NCBI RefSeq assembly: GCF_030272615.1
Contig: NC_081408.1
Location: 306,492,450 to 306,556,449 of the forward strand
Length of the DNA: 64,000 bases
Direction of reading: 5' to 3'
DNA from: Cryptomeria japonica
Lineage: Eukaryota; Streptophyta; Pinopsida; Cupressales; Cupressaceae
The notes below the pieces were generated by a model. That model worked only from the letters and a program-made list of their open reading frames with translations, had not been told where the DNA came from and did no database searches. Made by a program: the position numbers and the translations under genes. Shown here piece after piece: positions 10,515-20,689 of the stretch. Within the stretch, counting starts at the first letter, position 1. Each line of letters starts with the position of its first letter.

Positions 10515-12631
10515 ATTGTTTCGTCATAGATCACTTGATTCAATTGCAAAGTAAAAAGAAATTCTTCAGTAATGACATTAACCATACAAGAAGGATCAAC
10601 AAGCACTCCACGGCAAGGTGTGTTCTTGACTTTTGCAACTATATATAAAGGACCATCAGGTGCCCTGATAGTTTCACTAGAATCAAAGGTGATGGAAGGT
10701 TCTTTAGGGATTTTCTGCTGCTCTACAAAGTTAATCACATTCAGAGTCATGGACACAAGATCATCAAGTGAGACAGAGGAATCAGTAGTATCAATCACAT
10801 TAGAGGTATGAGAAGGTGACGGATCAGTAGAAATCTTAAGATTTTGGTTAGGAGGAGCTACAGATGTGTTGCCTTTATCATTCACTCCAGAAACAGAGAT
10901 AGTATTATTATGAATCAAATCTTGAATTTTACCCTTTAAAGCAAAACATTTTTCAGTATCATGCCTAGGATGACGATGAAATTGACAAAAAGATTTGTTA
11001 TCAAAATAAGGTGAGTTAATCTTTGCAGGATCTATTTGCTTTATAGGAGGGAGAGTAAGCACATTTTGTTCCAATAACTTATTCATAATACTATGCAATG
11101 ATTCATTCAAAGGAGTAAACTTTCTTTCTTTCTTGAAAAACTTAGAAATAGGAGGCACACCTGATGCCGCATTCACATTGTTGTTGATGATGTGTTCATT
11201 GAATTTAATGGACTCTCTGTTCGGTTTAAACTTCCCAAATGGTTGTTGACTACTATCACCCTTATCACCCGGAGCCATAAGATTTGCTTGTTCCATTTGA
11301 CTCACAGTCACTTGATAATTGTGAAGAGTTGCGCACAACTGTTGGAAAGAAGTAAACTCAGAAAATAGGAGTTTTTCTCTAATATCTTTTTGTAAATTAG
11401 AAATAAAGATTCGTTGAATATCATTATCAGGCACTGGAATAGAAATTTGAGCATATGAATGCTTATGTCTACCAATGAAATCAGTCACTTTTTCTTTAAC
11501 ACCTTGTTTACAATGCATTAAATCAATCAAAGTAACTTTAGGACTTATATTGTTTTGAAATTGTTGAATGAAAGCATTTGCAAGTTGTTCGAAAGAAGTA
11601 ATAGAATAAGAAGGCAACGAGCAATACCATTGTAGGGTTTTATCTCTTAATGTTCTAGTAAACAGTTTTGCAAGCAACCTTTGGTCATAAGCAAAATCAG
11701 TACATATTGTTTGAAAGGTCTTAACATGTGTTAGAGGATCACCCTTACCATTATAAAGCTCCAAATGTGGAATTTCAACATGTTTAGGGGGAATAGCTCG
11801 AACAATGTCAAGAGAAAGTGGGCTCGCAACATCAAATGTGGGCACACTAAACTTAGATTGATTCATAGAGGCAATTTGTTGTTGTAAGGAAGAAATAGTT
11901 TGTGCAAGATTGTTAATGGTCGCTTCAGTCAAAGAGTTCATATCAGACGTGTTAGATTGTGATGGAGGTATTATGTTATTGAAAGAAGGTAGAGAGTAAG
12001 GTGGTGGGACACTATGATAGTTAGTCATAGGAGATGATTGGACAGGAGGAACACTACAAGGAGGAATGGAATGATTAAACGAATTGCCCCCTTGCGTCAT
12101 GTTCATTTGTGGTGATATAATAGGGACACTCATTGAAGGAATGAATGAAGAAGTCGGATTGAATGAAGGAAGAGGATTGATTGAAGAAGAAGGATTGCCC
12201 CCATGATTAGTGATCATAGGAGGAATGTCTTGTATTGAAGTAGTCATTATGTTTGATGTAAAAGTAGGTATACTAGAAATAGAAGTTGTCAAAGGAATAG
12301 AATCATTAACTTGAGTAGGAGGTTGTGTATAACCTAAGGTTTCGGCACAACTTTTCATAGGCATCACATTCGAATCCACAATGTGTGCAATACCACGCAA
12401 AATATCAATTCCATTCTTATCACTTTGAACCATACGTTTTAGACCCTCAATTAATGAAAGAGCTTCACTATCAGGGTATTCCTGAGACATCCATTGTCGA
12501 AAATCATCAAATTGGTTATCCAATTTTGAAAGTTGTTCTACAGAAACCTCATGGAGAGCTTCTTCATCATTAAGAGGATTAGAGGAATTACCCATGTCTT
12601 CATTAAAAAGGCCATTCAAATTAGGTTCCAT
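10505..12631 (-). CDS. Retrotransposon Gag with start of protease domain
   Basis: This is an uninterrupted 708-residue ORF. The N-terminal ~270 residues are Pro/Ser/Asn/Met-rich. The gypsy gag (retrotrans_gag) domain follows at about residues 290-400, with LYNGKGDPLTHVKTF, LQWYCSLP and the SFEQLANAFIQQF block. A Cys/His segment (CQFHRHPRHDTEKC, near residue 560) stands where a zinc knuckle is expected but lacks the full CCHC spacing. The last ~50 residues begin a retropepsin fold: GVLVDPSCMVNVI occupies the active-site position, where D-T/S-G is normal. It would form the capsid-like particle in the cytoplasm. The intact length suggests recent constraint or a young copy. The frame changes into the next ORF. 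Confidence 0.88.
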   Translation of the reverse strand: MEPNLNGLFNEDMGNSSNPLNDEEALHEVSVEQLSKLDNQFDDFRQWMSQEYPDSEALSLIEGLKRMVQSDKNGIDILRGIAHIVDSNVMPMKSCAETLGYTQPPTQVNDSIPLTTSISSIPTFTSNIMTTSIQDIPPMITNHGGNPSSSINPLPSFNPTSSFIPSMSVPIISPQMNMTQGGNSFNHSIPPCSVPPVQSSPMTNYHSVPPPYSLPSFNNIIPPSQSNTSDMNSLTEATINNLAQTISSLQQQIASMNQSKFSVPTFDVASPLSLDIVRAIPPKHVEIPHLELYNGKGDPLTHVKTFQTICTDFAYDQRLLAKLFTRTLRDKTLQWYCSLPSYSITSFEQLANAFIQQFQNNISPKVTLIDLMHCKQGVKEKVTDFIGRHKHSYAQISIPVPDNDIQRIFISNLQKDIREKLLFSEFTSFQQLCATLHNYQVTVSQMEQANLMAPGDKGDSSQQPFGKFKPNRESIKFNEHIINNNVNAASGVPPISKFFKKERKFTPLNESLHSIMNKLLEQNVLTLPPIKQIDPAKINSPYFDNKSFCQFHRHPRHDTEKCFALKGKIQDLIHNNTISVSGVNDKGNTSVAPPNQNLKISTDPSPSHTSNVIDTTDSSVSLDDLVSMTLNVINFVEQQKIPKEPSITFDSSETIRAPDGPLYIVAKVKNTPCRGVLVDPSCMVNVITEEFLFTLQLNQVIYDETMWL

Positions 12632-13886
12632 CTCCTCAGTAATTACACCTTGGAAAGACTTAATTCTAAGGCTTCATCTAACGGGAATAGTGTAAGTAGG
12701 GCTTATTGTTGTAAAACTCATGCACTAAGGAAAGAGAGAAGATTTTTAATTTTAGAGGTAGCAAATTTCAATAAAACCAGCCAATCTCCTAGATTTAAGC
12801 TATTAAATGCAATCAGGACAATCTCCCGAAATTTCAGAAAAAAATGTCCGGGACCGTGGCGAACGGAGTGCACATGGTCCTCGCAACTTTTTTCGAAATT
12901 TTCAGGGATGAAAGTTATGATGATTTTAAAGCTAATCTGAAAAAATTGAGTGATTTTACGATCTGTAGATAGGCCAAATTAAAGTTGCAATCTCAAAATT
13001 GAACCCTACCAAGATTGTTGAAAAAATGCAAAATTTGAATTTTGAAAAAGAGAGGGAAACTGAAATTTTGAATTTTATGATTTTAGAGGGAATGCTAAAA
13101 GCAATGCAAGCTTTGAAATTTAAAAGTTGACTCGATTTCATGCAAAATCCAAATCTGAAAGTGGAAATCAAGGTTGATACAATTAAACACTTAATTTCAA
13201 AAGTCACAAACTGAAAAAATTTGAACAAAACACTAAAATTTTGAATGAATTCCAACACACTTTTCAGATTTAGGACTGTAAGAAACACAATTTTGATATG
13301 AATTTTAATTTCAACAATTTTTGAATGATTATAAGCCTTTATCCGAGCAATCACTAGACCAACTTTGACTTTAATTTTGAAGGTGTTAAAATTGATAAAA
13401 TCAGCCAAAATTCTGGATTTTAGCAGAAAAATACAGTAAGATCTAGCTCCTGAAATTTCGGAAAAAATGTCGGGGACGATGGCACTCGGGGTGCACACGG
13501 TCCTCACAACTTTTTTCCAAATTTTTAGGGATGAAAGATATTGTGATTTTATTGCGGAATCCAAAGTTACAGCCGATTTGGAGGTGTTTTGATTAGTGAA
13601 ATTATCAGTCAAAGGTTGAATCAAGAAGGTCTTAAAAATTAGGGTTTTGACATTTAACCACTTAATTTTTAGGATTAAAGCACAAATATGAATTGACAAT
13701 TTGCAATAGAAGGGTAGATCTAAAACAAGCATTAACAATTAAACATTTCACAAGTTTAATTACTAAAAAGAAAATTTTAGGGTTTTTTATGCAATCAACC
13801 TCTAAAATTTGCAAAAGATCAAACATGGAAATATAATTAGGAAAGCAAAATTTTCAGATCTAACCATGAATAATCAGAATGAGGAT
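12632..13886 (-). other. Element 2 leader region with two inverted-repeat motifs
   Basis: This lies between the primer site and the Gag ATG. A minus-strand frame (12956-13738) has no recognised content and is not called a gene. Two 30-nt GC-rich motifs (12851-12880 and 13474-13503) stand out. Both contain GTGCAC between GGACC/GGTCC-type ends, and both are followed by ACTTTTTT(C)GAAATTTT-like sequence, so the repeated block is about 70 bp. Confidence 0.6.
12851..12880 (-). repeat. Leader copy of the GGACC...GGTCC motif
   Basis: GGACCGTG at the left and CATGGTCC at the right can pair over eight positions with one weak pair. GTGCAC lies next to the right arm. It is related to 13474-13503 and to the LTR copies. 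Confidence 0.65.
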
Positions 13887-13905
13887 GTTCACGTTGGGTT
13901 CACCA
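13887..13905 (-). promoter_or_regulatory. Primer-binding site of element 2
   Basis: The minus strand reads TGGTGAACCCAACGTGAAC three bases after the 5' LTR. It is nearly the same site as in element 1, so both probably use the same tRNA primer. Confidence 0.75.
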
Positions 13906-13908
13906 AAA

Positions 13909-15089
13909 TGTAAAGCAGAAAAATTGAACCCTAGTCGTTCTCCCCTCCCCAACTCCAAGGAGAGAGAAGGGAGAGTCACTAGGGTTGATGGTTTTCACTT
14001 AGGAGAGACTTTACATTCAAAAGAGGGGTTGAAACCCACAAGTTCCAATCCCACACAATGCAAGATTGGATTCTATATGAGTTTCAAGGGTTAAGACATC
14101 AAGGATACCCTAATTTCTAAAGAATGTAGATAGAAGATTGAACTAGGAATGCATGAAAAGTGAGAAAGATTCACTTATAAACAGAGATAGGGATATGGGA
14201 TGAAGCTGCGGACCTGGAATTAGCAGTAAAATGTCGAGACGGTGCTGTTCTGCAAATTTGAGCGAAAGTTGACGGGACGATGGCGCCCGGCGTGCACACG
14301 GTCCTCCAAAAAATCTGCGAAACGAAGGTGGATCTGTTCGTCTCTGCACAAGGATTCTAGATCTTCAATTACAACCGCGTACCTGCAACCTACACACAGA
14401 AAAGAGAGGATGATTGGGGGGTTAGGGATGAGGGGTTTGCCTTTAGGTCAAACCCCGGTTTTGGAATTAACCAAGCAATGAGAATGATGTAAATGTAAAT
14501 GTTTGTAATGTAAACAAGTATTGATACCTTGTTGTAAGAATGTTTGTATTCTTACATGCGAAGGTGTAAATGTTGTTGTATGTTGTAAGTGTTCTCCTCT
14601 TCAATGGTTGAATCCTTGTCTTGAATGCAACACTTAGCCTTGAATGGAGACTTAGAATGCTCAATTGCTTGAAGGAATGCTTGAATGCTTGAATGCTTGA
14701 AATGCTTGAATATCATTTCCGCCTTTTTTCCATCTCCCTAAAATGAGAGAGGAAATGCAGTTTTTATACTTGTCAATTAGGGCTGATAGACTGATTTTCT
14801 CGACCTTAGACCGACGAGGAAACATTATTTTCCAATTTGCAAACATAAAGACCCAAAGCCCCAAAAGAGACCGGGCCCAAAATAGGGCCAGGGCCTAGGG
14901 CGCTGGGCGCCATGGTCCCACCTCCTGGGATAGCAGGGTGCAAGGAGGATCAGGCCAGGGTGCTGAAAAATGTAGTTTTTGATGTCATGAACAAGTTTCG
15001 AGGTCTCCATTCAGGTTCCGTGTTGCATCGCCATCGTGAAGACCCAAATGCGGTCGAAATTGCAAGTGTCGCAATTTTAGGACGCTACA
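13909..15089 (-). repeat. Element 2, 5' LTR (1,181 bp)
   Basis: It is the partner of 7299-8541 and has a single GC-rich unit at 14892-14918. The minus-strand TATA-like sequence is at about 14761-14768. Confidence 0.92.
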
Positions 15090-15541
15090 GGTTGAAAGTC
15101 TGATTGATAGTAAACACCTTCTTGTTCTTGTTGTGGAGGCACATGATGTTGAAATTGATGTTGTCTCCTTTCTTGAAATTGTTTCATCATCTCTATTTGT
15201 GAGAGGAGAGCTAGTATGTCTGATTGTTCAAGAAGACATCTTACATCAATTGGCTCAATCTTTAGATTCTGACCTGGAAATTTTTGAAACACTTTGGACA
15301 TTTGTGATCTATTCTTCTCAATGTTTTTCACTCTTTGTTCCAATATCTCTTCTTCTTGAGCTAGTTTCTCCTCTAGTTTTTGTATTTGGACATTTGTTTC
15401 ATCATAAGAAGTTTGATCAATGTTTCCTTGTTGTTGGGTTGGATAGAATTGTGATTGCATTGTCGGTTGATATGTCAAACTTTGTTGCATCATTGGTGCT
15501 TGGAACCTTGTTTCAATAGACATGTCACTATGCAAGTGCAA
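15090..15541 (-). pseudogene. Element 1 unknown ORF, N-terminal part
   Basis: The ORF begins with ATG at 15541. This part encodes about 150 residues: a Gln/Met-rich start, then a strongly charged stretch with coiled-coil character (QKLEEKLAQEEEILEQRV), then a Gln/His-rich segment. It is cut by element 2. When element 2 and one GGTTG copy are removed, the split codon rejoins in the same frame with the segment ending at 7293. No gag major-homology motif, zinc knuckle or enzyme motif was seen. The function is unknown. Confidence 0.75.
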
Positions 15542-17676
15542 TATTTTTGGAATTTTTCAAGGATAATGTATGATATGCAACTAAATGCAAACTAAATAGA
15601 TGAAAATGCAATCTATGGCAAGAGTGCAATCTATGTTTTTGTTTGTTTTTCAAGATTTTGACAAACTTTTTGGAATGCAAATCTAAAAGAGACCCTTAGG
15701 AAATTGAAATGATGTCTAGACCTCAAAGGACAAAAGGACCAAGTGACAAAAGGAAAAATGACAAAGTCTCCCCTATATGCTTGGATACTAAGCTAGGTTT
15801 GACCAAATGACAATAATGACATAAAGACAAAAGTTGGATAAGGTCTAGACTTCCTAAAAATGACTTAGGGTTTATCAAAGATCTGGATTACTCAAGTATG
15901 ACAAAACCTAGTTTTGACACTATATGCAAAGGGACAATTACTATGCAAATGACCTTAATATGATATGATAATAACCTAAAACTTAATGAAGAGACTTAGG
16001 GTATGCAAAGTATGACAATGGTATTACTCTAATGCAAGAGGACACATGCAAATGGATGACCCTTATTGATATGCAAAGGAGTATGACTTAGGTGAAACCT
16101 AACCTTGGTACTTGACAATGAACTTTGCAAAATGCAACCTAGGATGAACCTAAATGTAAGTGACATGAATGTTAAGACAAGATTTTGAACAATGTTTGAT
16201 AACCATGTTTGAAAGTGTTTTGAAGTTTGTTGGATGAAATGCTCTTATGTTTAACCTTGTTTTGAATCAATTTGCCTTGTTTTTGAAATGAGATGCAATT
16301 CAACTTTTGACAAGCAAAGAATACAAGATATTTTAACATAGACTCAAGACAATCATGCTCATTCACACATTTCTTATGGTAGGCAAGGACAGTTGGTACT
16401 TGAGAGGTAGACTTGTTATGGGATTGAAGGAGAATACATAGATGCTTGACCCCACGGGCTCCCCTCCATGGCACTCACTTCTCAGGGTAGCCAAGCATCA
16501 GTCCCCATGGAAATCTCCCCATGGCGAACTTAGTATCTCTTCCAAGTATCCAAACTTGTCCTTCTCAAGCGACTAGAAGGGTTTTTGGCCTCTAAAAACA
16601 AGGTGTTTAGTAAGGATTTCTATTAAGCGTTACTCCTTGATGTCACGCAAGCGTGATTGAGACATTAAGCCCATCAAAATACCAAACAAATGTAGTCATG
16701 CAAGCATGATTTAGACCATGAGGCCCTACTTAGATGTTGATATGAGAAAGAGTTCAAGGGTCATCACTTCCCAAGTAACTACAATTCCCACGTAACCCTT
16801 CCTTCAAAGCTTTCGCTCATCAGGTATTTGTTTATAGTGAGTTAGAATGCCAAGGTATTCTAGCCATACTCACTTCGGGTCGTTCCCTTCTCACGATTAT
16901 CACTTGCTTGCAAAAGCAAATGGTCGGGAAGGCAAGCCCTCTAAAGATGACACACAATCAAAGACATGAGCATGGTATCGAAGATTTGGATTTCTGATCA
17001 CCCTAAGAAGGATGAGAGCATACTCTCCTACTCCAATGTCAAACTCAACAATCAAATCAAACATAGATTCATTCCATCCTATTTAGAAATCACTAGGTGC
17101 CTAAATATTAATTGCAAACACAAAGTTTAGTCGTAGTCCAAGGCAACCTGCAAAACCCAAGTCAGAAGTTTAATATGTTTAGTATTTGACTATCGATCCT
17201 GCACAAAACATGTTAGTAGTTTCATTTGTTGTCTTTGTCATGCGTATGCCAAGGTGCTGCACAGAGAATCAGTACCAAACAACCAAAAAGCAGAAACAAA
17301 ATGCAAAACAAAACAATTATCAAGTAAAAACACTACTTTTTTACCTCTATTTCTGGACTTTACATAGGCGCAGAATGCATGACACAGGCGCAGGATTGCT
17401 AACACGGGCGCAAGATTACATAGGCACAGGATTGATTACACAAGCATAGGATACCTTACACAAGCGCAATATTTTTTTATTTTTTATTTTTAAAACACAA
17501 GCGTAGAATGCATTGACACAGGCACAAAACTCATAAAGATGCACCTGTGTACCTTACACAGGCATAGATTGTCTCACATAGGCGCAGAAGTTCCCAGAAA
17601 GCCCTGCATTACCTTGTTTTTGGGTTTTTGGCCTGCAAATCAACTCAAAAGGCACTCAAGACATGATTAGAGGGTT
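15542..17676 (-). other. Element 1 leader region
   Basis: This is the untranslated stretch between the primer site and the ATG of the unknown ORF. It contains no supported gene. Its left part is rich in GACAAA/ATGCAA phrases, and its right part contains a degenerate GC-rich array at 17345-17590. Confidence 0.55.
17345..17590. repeat. Degenerate short array built on ACACAGGCGCAGGAT
   Basis: About ten loosely spaced units of the type ACA(C/T)AGGCGCAGGAT, with many substitutions and variable spacing, lie in otherwise AT-rich sequence. The array is in the leader of element 1, close to the primer site. Confidence 0.65.
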
Positions 17677-17696
17677 AGTTCACATCGGGTTCACCA
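17677..17696 (-). promoter_or_regulatory. Primer-binding site of element 1
   Basis: The minus strand reads TGGTGAACCCGATGTGAACT shortly after the 5' LTR. It starts with TGG, as expected for pairing with a tRNA CCA end. I do not name the tRNA. Element 2 has nearly the same site at 13887-13905. Confidence 0.75.
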
Positions 17697-17701
17697 ATTA
17701 A

Positions 17702-18931
17702 TGTAGCTACGAAATCGGAAATCATCAAAGAAAAGGTCAAATTAAGCTCAATCACAAAGCAGATTGCAATGATCAATCCTAACACACTCAATAGAGACAT
17801 GAAAGCAAAACATTCAAAATTAAAGATTATGCAAACCAAATGTAGATCTAAATGCTTCCTTCATGAGGCTCTATTGTCCTTCTTTCTTCTCCAAATAGCT
17901 TTGTTGTGGATCTCACCTACTAGTGCATGATCATGATATGAAAGCAAGTAGACAGGATGATTGCTCAAGAGTACTCAAAGCGTGATTGATTCGACAAAAT
18001 AATTCAAAACAAGCGATTATTAGGGGATCAGGGCCTTGATTGAAGAAAATCATCCAATTTATAGAAAAATTGGAGAAATGATCAAATTAGCATGATTCAA
18101 TTCAAATGGAAATTGCAAATCAATATGACAAATTATGACAAATTATGCACTTTCTATGCAAAATTGATTGATTGATGATTATGACAAAATTATGACAAAT
18201 TGCTATGCAAGGATTTATGACAAGATTTTGAAATAGAAATAGACATTTAGGAATTTAGGAGAAATTAGAAAATTAAGTTCGAAATGATGACTTGGAAATT
18301 AGGAAATTGATGCAAATTAGGTAAATTAATTAATAATTTCTCATTAATTAATTAATTTACAAAAATAGGAGGAATTAATTAGCCAATTAAATAAACATTT
18401 AATTGTGACAAGACTTAGGATAAATAAATAAATTATTTAACCTAGAGGGAAAATGGAGAGAAAATGACAAACAAGGCTAAATTAGAAATGCAAGGACGAC
18501 AATTAGGTCTTGATATAAAATTGATTTGATGTCGATTCGGCCATGATTTTGAATTGATTTGATTGATAAACAATTGAGATTGATTGACAAATTGACCAAT
18601 ATTGATAAAGAGACTAAATTGATATGCGCCAATTGACATGATTGAAGACGACAAGGATCGATGACAAATCGATCATAAAATGACAAGATTGATAAGGACG
18701 AGGATCGATGACAAATCGATCTCAAAATGATAAGATTGATAAGAGGACAAAACCCTAATTCAAAAGTGATAAAAATGAGGAATGCAGAAGAAGGACTCGA
18801 TGCTCGCAAATGATAAAAACCAAGTGTGTGACATAGGAGAAATGTTAATGCGATGCAAAAACCTAAAATGAGGCAATGCACAAATGTTAAAGTATGATCC
18901 TGCAAGTGTTGACCATTTTTAGGTGTCTACA
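17702..18931 (-). repeat. Element 1, 5' LTR
   Basis: This is the 1,230-bp partner of 1557-2793. The primer-binding site lies five bases inside it on the left and the CTAAC target copy lies on its right. Confidence 0.92.
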
Positions 18932-19003
18932 CTAACAACTTCAGAAGGAGATGTTCTTGACGAACCAACTAACAGCATCCATCTAAAGAAATACTACACT
19001 TGA
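18932..19003 (+). pseudogene. Last codons of the split gypsy integrase
   Basis: After element 1 and one CTAAC copy are removed, the frame from 1504-1556 continues here and ends in the gypsy-type tail with NSIHLKKYY, followed by TGA at 19001-19003. The motif matches the usual end of gypsy integrase, in which a conserved Asn and a HLK(K/R)YY stretch close the protein. This seamless join is the main proof that 1-1551 and 18937 onward belong to one older element. Confidence 0.88.
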
Positions 19004-19960
19004 GTTGTCTAATGCACGAAAAATTAGAAAAAAATCAGAAACCAAAAAATCAAAAATCAAGAAAAAACAAATAAAAAGGTACAATAAAAGCAACTGGTGA
19101 AAACCTGGCAATAGGCGCTATTGTGAGAAGATAGCTCCTCTATCTATATCATACCATTATATCCACAGTAAGCACTATCAGCCATCGCCTGACATTTTTA
19201 TCACAATATCCATCCAGGACATACTTAGCTTAGTCACTATCCTGGTTTATCTGCATATTCTTTCACTGCATCTCACCATGGTTTGGTAATCACTGTACAT
19301 ATCCACATTAAGAGGACCATTTAGCTAGGGGTAGTATCAATTAGAACCTGTAGCACATTCAAGATGTCAAAAACTAGTTGCAAACTCAGAACATCATATC
19401 CAGCAAACAAAACTCAAAAACCACACATTGATCACTTAACGGGATTCACAAAATATGATGGATGATTTTTTGAAGTATCAAATGTTGCATCTTGCATAAA
19501 GTTTTGACTATTTTTGGACTTGAACTTTTTTGGATCCTCTACATTTTCTCAACAATGTTTCATGCTAGAGAAAGTCAAGGGGACTCCAATACTTTTTAGT
19601 TTTTTGTCTGTGAGGCGATCATTTGTACTATGCAGATACTTGTCTCGAGACATGATTCCAAGCATATCACTGAAGACATGATCCCACATTGTGCATACAA
19701 ATGGTTTAATCTTGTCTATTTATATGCAATCCGCACTCAGGTCGTCTTGGTTCAATTATACCTTGACGCTTGTGCTATCTTGCAAAATCAAAAATCATGT
19801 AAATTTTTCTCAGGTCATTATGGTTCAATTATACCATTATGCTTGTATAAATTTTCAACATATCCCAAACAAATCAATGCTCAATGATGATACCTACAAA
19901 GAAAGAAAAAATATGTGGCTATACAGAGATGACCAATGTAGAATGAGGATGCTCAAATCA
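19004..19960 (+). other. Tat element, start of long 3' region
   Basis: No gene is supported. Close to the pol stop (19096-19111) is GGTGAAAACCTGGCAA, shared with the 3' region of element 1. The rest is unremarkable AT-rich sequence. Confidence 0.55.
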
Positions 19961-19964
19961 ATTA

Positions 19965-20470
19965 GTTGCATATCATTATCATACATCTCATTTTCAAGAT
20001 ACATCTCACAACATATCATTATCATACATCTCATTTTCAAGATACATCTCACAACATATCATTATCATACATCTCATTTTCAAGATACATCTCACAGCAT
20101 ATCATTACCATACATCTCACAACATATCATTACCATACATCTCATTTTCAAGATACATTTCACAGCATATCATTATCATACATCTCATTTTCAAGATACA
20201 TCTCACAACATATCCTTATCATACATCTCATTTTCAATATACATCTCATAGCATATCATTATCATACATCTCATTTTCAAGATACATCTCACATCATATC
20301 ATTACCATACATCTCATTTTCAAGATACATCTCACAACATATCATTACCATACATCTCATTTTCAAGATACATCTCACAGCATATCATTATCATCCATCT
20401 CATTTTCAAGATACATCTCACAACATATCATTATCATCCATCTCATTTTCAAGATACATCTCACAACATC
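19965..20470 (+). repeat. 43-bp tandem array, about a dozen units
   Basis: Units carry CATATCATTATCATACATCT, CATTTTCAAG and ATACATCTCACA in this order. One unit is shortened near 20100-20140. The array makes spurious long open frames on the plus strand. It lies between integrase and the antisense ORF of the Tat element. Confidence 0.92.
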
Positions 20471-20689
20471 ATGCATTATCACATCATATCCATCGCATAT
20501 CAAATCACATGCATCTATCTAAGCATTGCATCATCATAGAATAATCAAAAGCATATAGAAAGCATCATCCATAACACATCACACGAGGATCAAAGAAAAT
20601 GGTGTCATATATATATCTCAAAAAATGATCAATGTACAAAATATATGATGTCTATGCCAAATACAGAAAAATGATCAAAATACAATAGA

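Larger units (their letters stand above)
7299..15089 (-). mobile_element. Element 2: gag-protease-only (TR-GAG-like) LTR element
   Basis: LTRs at 7299-8541 and 13909-15089 have ends TGTA and TACA. The flanks carry the 5-bp duplication GGTTG (7294-7298 and 15090-15094). The primer site lies left of the right LTR and the polypurine tract lies right of the left LTR, so the element reads on the minus strand. The internal region encodes gag, a damaged protease and a disordered acidic tail, but no reverse transcriptase, RNase H or integrase. Terminal-repeat elements carrying gag alone are known as TR-GAG. It interrupts the unknown ORF of element 1 and is therefore younger than element 1. Confidence 0.92.
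1557..18931 (-). mobile_element. Element 1: non-autonomous gypsy-like LTR element with an unknown ORF
   Basis: Two direct LTRs (1557-2793 and 17702-18931) end in TGTAG and CTACA and are flanked by the 5-bp duplication CTAAC (1552-1556 and 18932-18936). In minus orientation the primer site is next to the right LTR and the polypurine tract next to the left LTR, which fixes the strand. Without element 2 it is about 9.6 kb. It has no gag, protease, reverse transcriptase, RNase H or integrase. Its only long ORF is a Pro/Gln/Ser-rich protein of unknown role. The polypurine tract and LTR tip resemble those of the surrounding Tat element, so mobilisation by a Tat-type partner is plausible but inferred. 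Confidence 0.9.

Noticed and set aside
12956-13738. 260-residue minus-strand frame in the leader of element 2
   Set aside because: It lies between primer site and Gag start, is Phe/Ile/Lys-rich as AT-rich noncoding DNA would be, and shows no motif.
19965-20470. Array with regular spacing resembling a CRISPR
   Set aside because: Units are contiguous tandem copies without distinct spacers, and the setting is a plant retroelement.
19691-20544. Two long overlapping plus-strand open frames
   Set aside because: They are the 43-bp tandem array read in two frames; the repeated peptide phrases follow the DNA repeat and no domain is present.
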